A stretch of 64,000 nt of DNA from Acidobacteriota bacterium (GTDB lineage: Bacteria > Acidobacteriota > Polarisedimenticolia > J045). Position numbers and translations under genes: made by a program. Under the pieces are notes generated by a model. The model ran no database searches and was not told the origin of the DNA. It was given only the letters and a program-made list of their open reading frames with translations. Positions within the stretch are counted from its first letter, which is position 1; every line of letters starts with the position of its first letter. This document shows positions 16,829 to 24,707 of the stretch, one piece after another. Location of the stretch: NCBI GenBank assembly GCA_017994815.1, contig JAGOJY010000011.1:1-64000 (forward strand), in the 5' to 3' direction.

Positions 16829-17203
16829 TCAGCCTCCATGGTTCGGCCCTTCCGCTTCGCCGGCGGCCACGGGCCGGATCGGTTCCCAGCGGACCTCGGC
16901 CGCGAGTTCGGACTGCCTCGCGCGCCCGTCGCCGAGAACTGACGGCAGCGCGGGGCTGCCCGCACCGGCGGCGCGGCGCCGCGCATCGACGACGGTCAGC
17001 GCGAGGTGGCCGACGAGCAGGAGCAGGATCGCCGCCACCGCGTAGCGCTCGGCGGCCAGCGCGGCGACGAGGCGCGCCGGCCACGCCGGGCGTCCGGAGC
17101 GCAGCGCGGCGGCCGCGGATTGCAGCACGCGCGTCCGCACCGCGGGGCGCGGTGCGGGCACCGCGAGCCCGCGGAACGGATCGAACGTGCCGGGGCGTTT
17201 CAT
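16829..17203 (-). CDS. Small single-span membrane protein, putative anti-sigma partner
   Basis: This 124-residue protein begins MKRPGTFDPFRGLAVPAP, has one membrane span (AVAAILLLLVGHLALTVVDA, about residues 55-75) and ends in a polar tail. Its ATG overlaps the sigma-factor stop as ATGA, implying translational coupling. Anti-sigma factors commonly sit directly downstream of an ECF sigma and carry one span. No zinc-binding anti-sigma motif (HxxxCxxC) is visible, so the role is inferred from position only. Confidence 0.65.
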   Translation of the reverse strand: MKRPGTFDPFRGLAVPAPRPAVRTRVLQSAAAALRSGRPAWPARLVAALAAERYAVAAILLLLVGHLALTVVDARRRAAGAGSPALPSVLGDGRARQSELAAEVRWEPIRPVAAGEAEGPNHGG

Positions 17204-17736
17204 TCCGGGACCTCCAAGAGGCGACGCAGCGCGCGCAGCCCTTCGCGGCAGCGGCTCGCGGCCGTGAACGTCGGCACCTTCGTGACCCGAGCGATCTCGG
17301 TGTAGCTCAGCTCGGCGTAGAAGTGCAGGTACAGCGCCGCGCGCTGCCGGGACGGGAGCGCGCGCAGCGCCGCCGTGACGTGTCGCGCGTCGGCGCCGCG
17401 CTCGGGAGCGAGAGCGGCAACGGGCACGAGCAACGCCTCGTCCAGGGGTTGCTCCGGCCGGCGGGTCCGCGCGCGGTGCCGGTCGATGGCGGCGCGGTAG
17501 GTGATCGCGAGCAGGTACGCGCGCGGGCTCTCCACCGAGGCCAGTGCGTCCGGCCTGTCGGCCAGTCGCACGAAGACGTCCTGCACGACGTCCTCGGCGG
17601 CCGGCACCGAACCGGTGTTCCACAGCGCCAACCCGTAGAGTTCGGCCGCGCAGGCGTCGTACAGCTCGCCGAGCGCCTCGATCCGCCCGCCGGCCAGTTC
17701 GCGGAAGAGCGCCTTCAGTCGCGCCGCGTCGTCCAT
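17200..17736 (-). CDS. RNA polymerase sigma factor, ECF family
   Basis: This 178-residue protein has sigma70 region 2 (LGELYDACAAELYGLAL, AEDVVQDVFVRLADRP, AYLLAITYRAAIDRHRAR) and region 4 (ALPSRQRAALYLHFYAEL, SYTEIARVTKVP). It lacks regions 1 and 3, the usual ECF layout. It probably directs transcription of an envelope-related regulon, given its two membrane-protein partners. ATG 17736 has no strong ribosome-binding site. The gene lies 113 bp downstream of tRNA-Leu on the same strand and could be read through from that promoter. Confidence 0.88.
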   Translation of the reverse strand: MDDAARLKALFRELAGGRIEALGELYDACAAELYGLALWNTGSVPAAEDVVQDVFVRLADRPDALASVESPRAYLLAITYRAAIDRHRARTRRPEQPLDEALLVPVAALAPERGADARHVTAALRALPSRQRAALYLHFYAELSYTEIARVTKVPTFTAASRCREGLRALRRLLEVPE

Positions 17737-17849
17737 GCCGCGCTCGGGCAAGCACGGGTCCCCCAGGTTGAGCGCATCCCGTCCCACGCAAATGGGACGC
17801 GCGGGCGGGGCGATCTTGTCAGCGGGATCGTTCGGATGGGAAACATCGT

Positions 17850-17936
17850 TGGTGCCGAAGGGGAGACTCGAACTCCCACGTCCTTGCGGACACATGGACC
17901 TGAACCATGCGCGTCTGCCAGTTCCGCCACTTCGGC
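17850..17936 (-). tRNA. tRNA-Leu (anticodon CAG)
   Basis: This 87-nt class II tRNA has acceptor arm GCCGAAG/CTTCGGC and a D-arm beginning GGCGGAACTGGCAGACGC. The anticodon stem CATGG/CCATG encloses TTCAGGT, giving anticodon CAG. It has a variable arm (TGTCCGCAAGGACG) and T-loop GTTCGAGTC. The 3' CCA is encoded. The CAG anticodon decodes CUG, the preferred Leu codon in this GC-rich DNA. Confidence 0.96.
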
Positions 17937-17950
17937 CCGGACGGCCGGTA

Positions 17951-17979
17951 ATGCTACGGGGGGCTCCCCGGCCCGTCAA
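17951..17979 (-). promoter_or_regulatory. Promoter of tRNA-Leu
   Basis: On the minus strand TTGACG (17979-17974) is followed by a 17-nt spacer and TAGCAT (17956-17951). The -10 ends 14 nt before the mature tRNA 5' end, leaving a short leader for RNase P to remove. Confidence 0.65.
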
Positions 17980-18057
17980 CAGAGGGCGGGCCGGGGCCCC
18001 GGCCCGCCGCGTTCGGCCGTATTCTGTCGCGCGGGTTCCCACGGGGAAGGGAGAGCG

Positions 18058-18570
18058 ATGAAGACAAAGCCCGCGTTCGTCAAGGTCCTCTTGTTCGCCA
18101 CCGGCTGGGCGCTGGCCTGCGACGCGGCCGGCGCCGCCGGACCGGCCGAGCAGCCGCGCGGCGAGACCAAGCCGGCCGCGGCGCTGGTCTACGTCGGCCG
18201 GCCCGCTTCCGCCGGCTTCGCCGTGCCGATCTACTTCTTCGTGGATGACCAGGTCGTCGGCGTCAACCACGGCAACGAGTATTTCTTCGTCGACGTCGCG
18301 CCGGGCAAGCACATCTTCTGGTCCAAGGCCGAGAACGTCGAGGCTCTCGAGCTGGAGGTCGAGGGCGGCAAGACCTACTACTTCCAGCAGAAGACGCTGA
18401 TCGGCGTGCTGAAGGCGCGCACGGAACTGCGGCTTTTGGACGAGGCTGCCGGCGAGCCGATGCTGAAGGAATGCAAGAAGATGTCGGTCATGTCGGAGAA
18501 AGAGCGGTCCCGCGGCGCGGAGCACGCCGCGAAGTCGTTCGCGCGCGCGAAGGAAGAACTCGCCAAGTAG
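18058..18570 (+). CDS. DUF2846 domain exported protein
   Basis: This 170-residue protein has a signal sequence (FVKVLLFATGWALACDAAGA). The beta-sandwich core of the DUF2846 type follows: LVYVGRPASAGFAVPIYFFV, NHGNEYFFVDVAPGKHIFW and EVEGGKTYYFQQKT. The C-terminus is charged and helical. A possible lipobox (ALAC) is imperfect. The -10-like TATTCT at 18020-18025 and a GGGAAGGGAGA ribosome-binding site precede ATG 18058. The gene diverges from the tRNA. Function of the family is unknown, probably envelope-related. Confidence 0.75.
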   Translation: MKTKPAFVKVLLFATGWALACDAAGAAGPAEQPRGETKPAAALVYVGRPASAGFAVPIYFFVDDQVVGVNHGNEYFFVDVAPGKHIFWSKAENVEALELEVEGGKTYYFQQKTLIGVLKARTELRLLDEAAGEPMLKECKKMSVMSEKERSRGAEHAAKSFARAKEELAK

Positions 18571-18601
18571 CCGCCGCGGCCATGTCGGGCCGCCGGCACG
18601 G

Positions 18602-21600
18602 TCACTCGGCGATCGACACCTGCCCGCCGATCACCTGGACCCGCCTCCTTGTCCGGCCCTCGACCGTGACGGTGTAGGACCCCGGCGCGAGCCCGTCCAC
18701 GATCCAGCACGGGACGGCCGGCCGACCGCAGGTCTCCCAGCGCGGCGGGACGCAGTAGGGCAGCGCGGCCAACGGGATGCCGTCGCCGTCGACGATCGCC
18801 GGTCGCTCCTGGCTCCCGCCCGGTACCGGGACCTGGAGCGTGCCCGGCAGCGGCATCCTCATCGTGATGCTGGCCCGCGTGCCGGGCTCGACGTGCACGG
18901 CGAGCTTGTCGAAACCGACGTGGTACGCACAGAAGAAGACCTGCCAATCCCCGGCAGGCAGTCCACTGCAGGTCGCGCTGCCATCCTGCGCGAACGCCAG
19001 CGTGACCGCGCCAGCGGCCACGCAGGCCACGGTTCCGTCCGCGGTCGGGAGTTGGACCGTCAGCCGCGTCTCGTCGCCCGTCGGCTCGAGGTCGAATTCG
19101 ACCAGGTTCTCGCCTTCGTGCGCGTCGATGACGCGCGAGGCCAAAAGCGCCGCATCGCGGCGCACGTTGACACGGTAGCGCCCGGGCCGGGGCAGCAGCA
19201 GCAGCGACTCGCCGGTGCCGACCTCGGCCTGCCACGGGCCGCAGTCGTTGTAGTCCATCTGTGTGTCGTAGTCCGCGCCGTGCAGGAGCGTACCGCCGAT
19301 GTCGAGGCAGCTGCGGGCCGCATTCTCGTCCGACACGTCGACCGTCCGGGGCGGCTGGCCAACCGGCGCGTTGCGCAGGGCGACCCGCACGATCACCCGG
19401 GCGAGCGGGATGTCGAGCACCTTGCGTTCGCCGGGCGCGAGCGTGATCCTCCGCACCGCGCGACCGCCACCACCCGAGACGATCACGATCCAGAGACCGG
19501 GATCGAGATCGCGAAACTCGAACCGCCCGTCGGCGCCGGTGAGATCCTCGATGTACCCGGGATGGGCTGCCTCGGTCAGCGCGACGACGGCCATCGGCCA
19601 CGGCGTGCCATCGATGGAAACCGTTCCGCGCAGGACGGCCTTGCTCGCGTCCTCGGCTTCGTCGAGGAGGACCTCCGTGACCTCGCCGGCCTTCAGCTCG
19701 GCTTCGGCGGAAGCCAGGTTCGTGCCCCTGCCGCCCAGGAGGAACACCTGCGCCGTGCCGGGATTCGCGGTCGCGAAGCGGGCAGTCCCCGATCCGTCGA
19801 GCGGAATCGCGGTCGCGGCCAAGCTGGCGTCCATCACGGATACGAACTCGCCCCCGCGGGGCGGCTTGGCCGTGCGGGCGAGGAGCCCGGCCGGGCGCTG
19901 CAGGCGCAGCGTGATCTCACCCGTGGTCTCCGGTCGGAGCCGCTGCGACGAGATCGGCAGGTTCGGGGCCGACGCGCCGATCGCGAGGCACTCCGGCGCG
20001 TCCGGGGCGGCGATGCGGAAGCTGCCGCCGGCCTGCGTCGTCGTCTCGGCGATCCTCCGCTCTTCGAGCGTCGCCGACCATGGGCCGCACCAGGTGAAGA
20101 GCACGACGCGGCCGCCGGCGACCGGCGCGCCGTCCGGATCCAGCACCGTGCCCCGCAGTTCCTGCTTGTCGCGCAACCGCAGCTCGAGCCGGGCCGAGGG
20201 GGCGCTGCGCTCCAGCGAAACCTGCGCGGGATCCGACGGGGCAAAGCCCGGGGCGCTGGCCTCGATGACGTAGTCGCCGGCGCCGAGCGTGTCGAACAGG
20301 AACTCGCCTTGCTCGTCGGCTTGGACGGACGGGCCACGCGGCGCCGCGCGCTCGACGCGCTCGCGCCGGGGATTCGCATTCACGCTCGCGTCCGCGACCG
20401 GCGCGCCCCAGGGATCGAGCACCCGGCCCGCGAGGCGCAGCCCGGGCTGCAGGCGCAGGACGACCGGGCTCGAGCGGGCGGTGACGCCGTCCCTGACGAC
20501 CCGCTCGAGACCTTCGGCCTCGGCGGTCAGCCGGATGCGCGAGTAGAGCGGCAAGCCGCCGAGGTCGACGGCACCGTCCTGCCCCGTCTGCGCGCACGAG
20601 GTCACGATGAGTGTCTCCGCCCCGCGCGCGCAGACCTCGGCGCCGGGGACCGGCTCGCGGTCCGGACCGACGACGCGGACCGTGATCGCATCGCCGGGCA
20701 CCGCCCGGAGGATGCCGAGGTCGCTGAACTCGCCGGACCGGACGTCGATCGCACCCTGCTCCAGCGGCAGCCCGTCGGGCGCAAGCACCAGGATCGCGTA
20801 CGGCCCGGGCAGGAGCGGGCCGAGCGAGAAACCGCCTTCACCGTCGCAGGTGGCCTCCAGCGCGGATCCTCCGTCCACGGAACCCAGCCACGCCGCGAGA
20901 TCCGGCGTCATCGTCAAGGCGGCTTTGCACGGGACCGGCGCATCGCCGCGCCCCACGACGCGCGCGCCGATCCGGCCCGGTTTCCCCGGCCGCAGGACCG
21001 GCGGGGGTGAGCCGGGCCTCGCGATCGCGGCGTCGATGCCGAGCGGGTCGTCCCAGCCTCCCGCGACCAACAGGACATCGAGCCGCGGATCGACCTGGAA
21101 CTCGACCCCGCCGCTCGGGCCGGTGCGCGCCGGCGCGAGATCGCGCGGGCCGCAGGAGAACATGCCGGGCCCGTTCCCGAGCGCCTGCATCCGGGTCCAG
21201 GCCCGCACGAGGACGTCGGCGAGCGGTCGATCGTCCGGCCCCGTGACCGTTCCCCCGACCGGGGCGGGCGCCGACCAGGACGCCGCGGTCTCTTTCCGCC
21301 CCGGCCCGACGACGCCGAGCGGGGCCCGGCAGCTCCAGCCGTCGGATTCGCGCGTGATCGCGATCTCGTAGGGCCCGGGCGCGAGCGGCGGGAACTCGGC
21401 GCGGGCCGGCTCGCCCGGTTCGCCCGCCGTGACGTCCGCGACCGCCACGGCATCGGCGGTTTCGCCGCGGAACAGCCCGGCCCGGCAACCGGCCGGGCAG
21501 CCGCTCACGCGGGCAGCGAGCCGCAGCGCCGGGGTCAGCACGCAGGTCGTGATCGCGCCCGCCCGCTCGACTTCGGCCGGCAGGTAGCCCTCGGCCTCGC

Positions 21601-21751
21601 AACGGACCCGCGCGCAGCCCGGCTCCACGCAGGCGGACGTCGCCCCCGCGATTTCCTTCCCGTCGCGATCGACGACCTGGACCCGCGGGGCGACGCCGGG
21701 AAACAGGCCGGGAATCGAAAGCGCGAGCATGCAGGCGACGGCTCGGCTCAT
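18602..21751 (-). CDS. Secreted multi-repeat carboxypeptidase-regulatory-like protein
   Basis: This 1049-residue protein has a signal peptide (AVACMLALSIPGLFPGVA). About eight or nine CarbopepD_reg/CNA-B-like beta-sandwich repeats follow. Each has the pattern of a G-x-V-x-D-x-x-G-x-P core, such as GRVLDPWGAPVADASVNANP and GTVLDPDGAPVAGGRVVLF. Short Cys pairs occur near the N-terminus (CVEPGCARVRC). No peptidase catalytic domain or membrane anchor is present, so it is likely a structural or adhesive surface protein. Strong GGAGGGGAG ribosome-binding site before ATG 21751. A longer ORF through the next gene on this strand is a frame artefact. Confidence 0.82.
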   Translation of the reverse strand: MSRAVACMLALSIPGLFPGVAPRVQVVDRDGKEIAGATSACVEPGCARVRCEAEGYLPAEVERAGAITTCVLTPALRLAARVSGCPAGCRAGLFRGETADAVAVADVTAGEPGEPARAEFPPLAPGPYEIAITRESDGWSCRAPLGVVGPGRKETAASWSAPAPVGGTVTGPDDRPLADVLVRAWTRMQALGNGPGMFSCGPRDLAPARTGPSGGVEFQVDPRLDVLLVAGGWDDPLGIDAAIARPGSPPPVLRPGKPGRIGARVVGRGDAPVPCKAALTMTPDLAAWLGSVDGGSALEATCDGEGGFSLGPLLPGPYAILVLAPDGLPLEQGAIDVRSGEFSDLGILRAVPGDAITVRVVGPDREPVPGAEVCARGAETLIVTSCAQTGQDGAVDLGGLPLYSRIRLTAEAEGLERVVRDGVTARSSPVVLRLQPGLRLAGRVLDPWGAPVADASVNANPRRERVERAAPRGPSVQADEQGEFLFDTLGAGDYVIEASAPGFAPSDPAQVSLERSAPSARLELRLRDKQELRGTVLDPDGAPVAGGRVVLFTWCGPWSATLEERRIAETTTQAGGSFRIAAPDAPECLAIGASAPNLPISSQRLRPETTGEITLRLQRPAGLLARTAKPPRGGEFVSVMDASLAATAIPLDGSGTARFATANPGTAQVFLLGGRGTNLASAEAELKAGEVTEVLLDEAEDASKAVLRGTVSIDGTPWPMAVVALTEAAHPGYIEDLTGADGRFEFRDLDPGLWIVIVSGGGGRAVRRITLAPGERKVLDIPLARVIVRVALRNAPVGQPPRTVDVSDENAARSCLDIGGTLLHGADYDTQMDYNDCGPWQAEVGTGESLLLLPRPGRYRVNVRRDAALLASRVIDAHEGENLVEFDLEPTGDETRLTVQLPTADGTVACVAAGAVTLAFAQDGSATCSGLPAGDWQVFFCAYHVGFDKLAVHVEPGTRASITMRMPLPGTLQVPVPGGSQERPAIVDGDGIPLAALPYCVPPRWETCGRPAVPCWIVDGLAPGSYTVTVEGRTRRRVQVIGGQVSIAE

Positions 21752-21789
21752 GTGGGCTCCCCTCCGCCGCCCTGTTATACCGCACGCAT

Positions 21790-24636
21790 TCACTCGCGCG
21801 GGCGGGACTCCTCGAGCACGCGACGAATGCCGTCCGCGGACGGGTGTCGCGGCTCGATCGCCAGCGCGCGGCCGAGCAGGTCGCGGGCCTCGGCCACGCG
21901 TCCCTCGCCGAGGAGCAGGAGCCCCAACTGCCGCAATGTCTCGGGGTCGTCCGCGCGCACGGCGAGCGCGCGCCGGTACGCGGTCTCGGCCCCGCCGTGG
22001 TCGCCGCGGCGGAAGAGCTTCATCCCGAGCGCCTGCCAGTCGCGCGGCTCCGCCGAACGCTCGGCGCGCGCCCGCGCCCGGGCCACGTGCTCGTCGGACA
22101 GACCGGCGGCCCAGAGGTAGAACGGGTCGGTGGGCCGCAGCCGCACCGCTTCCAGCGCGAGGCGGTCGCCCTGCTCGCCGCGGCGCGCCTCGTAGGCCCA
22201 CGTGCTCTCGAGGTACGCGAGGAGCGCCTCGCGCGCCGTGCGGAAGCGCTCCGCCGCGGCGGGCCCGAGCGTCCCGGCAACGAGCGGTCCCGTCCCCGCG
22301 GCCGCGCGAACCGCGGGCTGGAGATCGGGCAGCGCGGGACGCTTGCCGAAGCGCGCGAAGTACTCGATGCGCGGCCGGTCGTCGGTCGCCGCCGGCGAGT
22401 TCGCCGCGAGCCGCTCGAGCGCGGCGCGGTCGAACAGCGCGGTCGCGAGCAGGTCCGCGGGCTCGTCGAAGCCGATCCGCGCCAGCTCGCGCTGCACGCG
22501 CGCGGGCGCCATCCGCCGCGCGAGCAGGCCGGGGTCGGCGACGAGCGGCTTCTCGGCGCCGAGCACGATCAGCTCGCGCTCGACCGGGAGGAACCCCGCC
22601 GCGTGCGGGAAGGCGTCGAGGAACGAGCGCACGAGCAGCCGCACCTCGTCCAGCGTGTGCGAGTGCAGCGGGATCCACTGCGCGACGACGCCGCCCGGGG
22701 CGAGGCGGCGGCGGCACAGCTCGTAGAACTCCGTCGTGTAGAGCGAGACCACGCCGGACTCGCGCGGTGGCGGCGGTTCGAGCGTGATCACGTCCCACGG
22801 AGTCGGCGAGGCGAGCAGCACGTGCCGGCCGTCCTCGACGAACAGGCGTACGCGCGGGTCCGCCAGCACGCGGCCGCTCGCCTCGTCGAACAGCGGGGCG
22901 ACGTCCACCACCTCGGGCGAGATCTCCGCGATGTCGAGCTGGCGGATCTCGGGGTGTGCGGCGACGGCCGAGGCGGTCATGCCCGTGCCCAGGCAGATCA
23001 CCAGCGCGCGCCGCGGGTCGGCGGACCACAGCACCGGCAGGTGGCCGAGCAGCCGCATGTAGCGCTGCGCGTAGACGTGCGTGCCGGTCAGGCTGGTGCG
23101 GTTCGTGATCAGGCGCAGGAACCGGAGCTGTTGCTCGTTGTCGTCCTCGACGACGGCGATCGTCTGCACCGGCCCCTCGCGGAACGCCAGCGCGCGCCGT
23201 CCGGCGATGTCCTCCAGGAGCGTGGCCCGCACGGGGTCCGCGCCCCACGACACCGCGAGGCCGGCGAGCCCGAGCGCGCCCGCGGCGAGCAGCGGGCGCG
23301 TGCGCGCCGGGCGCGGCAGGGCCCACGCCGCCACCGCGACCCCGGCGAGGGCGGCCGCCAGCACGAGGGCGCGCATCGTGCCGGCCGTGCCGAGCGCGGG
23401 GACGAGGACCGCCCCGGCCAGGACGGCCCCGGCGACCGAGCCGGCGGTGTTGAGCGCGTAGGCCAGCCCGAAGCGCCGCGCCAGCCGCTCCGGGTCGGGT
23501 GCGCAGAGCCGGGCGACGAGCGGCACCGCGCAGCCGAGCATCAGCGTCGCCGGCAGGAGCGAGGCGAAGCAGCCGGCCAGCTCGAACGAGTACGGCCAGC
23601 CCGACAGGCCGGGCAGCCTCGCGCCGGCGCGGCCGAGCGGCACGAACGCCGCGTCGAGCAGCCGCAGCACGAGGCCGGTGCCGAGGCCGAGCCCGCCGAG
23701 CACGATCGCCAGCGCCGCCGCCGGCCGCGCGCCGCGGTCGGCGAGGCGGGAGGCGATCGCGGAACCCGCGGCGATGCCGACCAGGAACGCCGCGAGCATC
23801 ACCGCGAAGGCGTACACCGTCGATCCGACCACGATCGCCAGCGCGCGGTGGAACGCGACCTCCAGCCCGAGCCCGACTAGGCCGCTGGCGAGGAAAGCGG
23901 TCGCCGTCGCGGCGAACGGCACTCCCGGATCGGCGGCCGGCGTGCGGCCCGCGCTCGGCGCGGTCCTGCCCGGCGCCGGCGCGGGCGTCGCGCGGCGCGC
24001 GGCGAGGAAGACCAGCCCCGCGACGAGCAGGTCGGCCAGCGCGGCCACGAGGACGGTCCGCGACAGGCCCCAGGCGTCGATCAGGACGAAGGTTGCGAGG
24101 AGCGTCCCCGCGGCGCCGCCGAGCGTGTTGGCCGTGTAGAGCGCGCCGATCGAGCGGCCGGGCAGGAGCCGGGCGTCGGCGATCCAGCGCGCGAGGATCG
24201 GCAGCGTCGCGCCCATCAGCACCGTCGGCGGGGCCAGCGCCACGACCGCCAGCGCGACCCGGGCCCAGGTCGGCAGGGGCCCGGTGCCCGTGGCCTGCGC
24301 CAGCGCCCCGGCCCAGGCGGGAAGCCAGCGGCCGAGAAGCGGGATCGACAGGAGCGTCCAGCCGGCGACGAGCGCCTCGGCGGCCGCGAACAGCCGCAGC
24401 GCCCGGCGCGGCCAGGCGTCGGCGATGCGGCCGCCGAGCCACGATCCGACGCCGAGCCCGGCCATGAACGTCGCCAGGACCACGATCGTGGCCCGGCTGC
24501 CAGAACCGAGCGCCAGCGTCAGCCAGCGCGTCCAGGCGACCTCGTCCGCCAGCGCGGCGGCGCCGGTGAGGGCGAGCAGCGCGGCCAGCAGTCCCAAAGG
24601 GGGCGTGCGGGTTGGAGGTCGGGCGGCGGCGGGCAT
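21790..24636 (-). CDS. Multi-span membrane protein fused to a spermidine-synthase-like domain and TPR tail
   Basis: This 948-residue protein has about 12-14 membrane spans (residues 10-450) with repeated GRSIGALYTANTLGGAAG-type and YALNTAGSVAGAVLAG motifs. A spermidine-synthase-like SAM domain follows: VICLGTGMTASAVA, LDIAEISPEV, RVRLFVEDGRHVL. It ends in TPRs (about 830-945). The motif that carries the catalytic Asp in true synthases (DxxDP) reads ITLEPPPP here, so polyamine synthesis is doubtful. Such fusions are frequent in GC-rich environmental bacteria, with unknown substrates. A TATTCT -10-like box ends 10 nt before ATG 24636, so the leader is very short. Confidence 0.82.
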   Translation of the reverse strand: MPAAARPPTRTPPLGLLAALLALTGAAALADEVAWTRWLTLALGSGSRATIVVLATFMAGLGVGSWLGGRIADAWPRRALRLFAAAEALVAGWTLLSIPLLGRWLPAWAGALAQATGTGPLPTWARVALAVVALAPPTVLMGATLPILARWIADARLLPGRSIGALYTANTLGGAAGTLLATFVLIDAWGLSRTVLVAALADLLVAGLVFLAARRATPAPAPGRTAPSAGRTPAADPGVPFAATATAFLASGLVGLGLEVAFHRALAIVVGSTVYAFAVMLAAFLVGIAAGSAIASRLADRGARPAAALAIVLGGLGLGTGLVLRLLDAAFVPLGRAGARLPGLSGWPYSFELAGCFASLLPATLMLGCAVPLVARLCAPDPERLARRFGLAYALNTAGSVAGAVLAGAVLVPALGTAGTMRALVLAAALAGVAVAAWALPRPARTRPLLAAGALGLAGLAVSWGADPVRATLLEDIAGRRALAFREGPVQTIAVVEDDNEQQLRFLRLITNRTSLTGTHVYAQRYMRLLGHLPVLWSADPRRALVICLGTGMTASAVAAHPEIRQLDIAEISPEVVDVAPLFDEASGRVLADPRVRLFVEDGRHVLLASPTPWDVITLEPPPPRESGVVSLYTTEFYELCRRRLAPGGVVAQWIPLHSHTLDEVRLLVRSFLDAFPHAAGFLPVERELIVLGAEKPLVADPGLLARRMAPARVQRELARIGFDEPADLLATALFDRAALERLAANSPAATDDRPRIEYFARFGKRPALPDLQPAVRAAAGTGPLVAGTLGPAAAERFRTAREALLAYLESTWAYEARRGEQGDRLALEAVRLRPTDPFYLWAAGLSDEHVARARARAERSAEPRDWQALGMKLFRRGDHGGAETAYRRALAVRADDPETLRQLGLLLLGEGRVAEARDLLGRALAIEPRHPSADGIRRVLEESRPRE

Positions 24637-24707
24637 GGAGCGTGGAAGAATACCCCCCGTCGACGCCGGGACGAAGGCTCGGCCGCCCGGCGGGCGGGGA
24701 GGATCGC

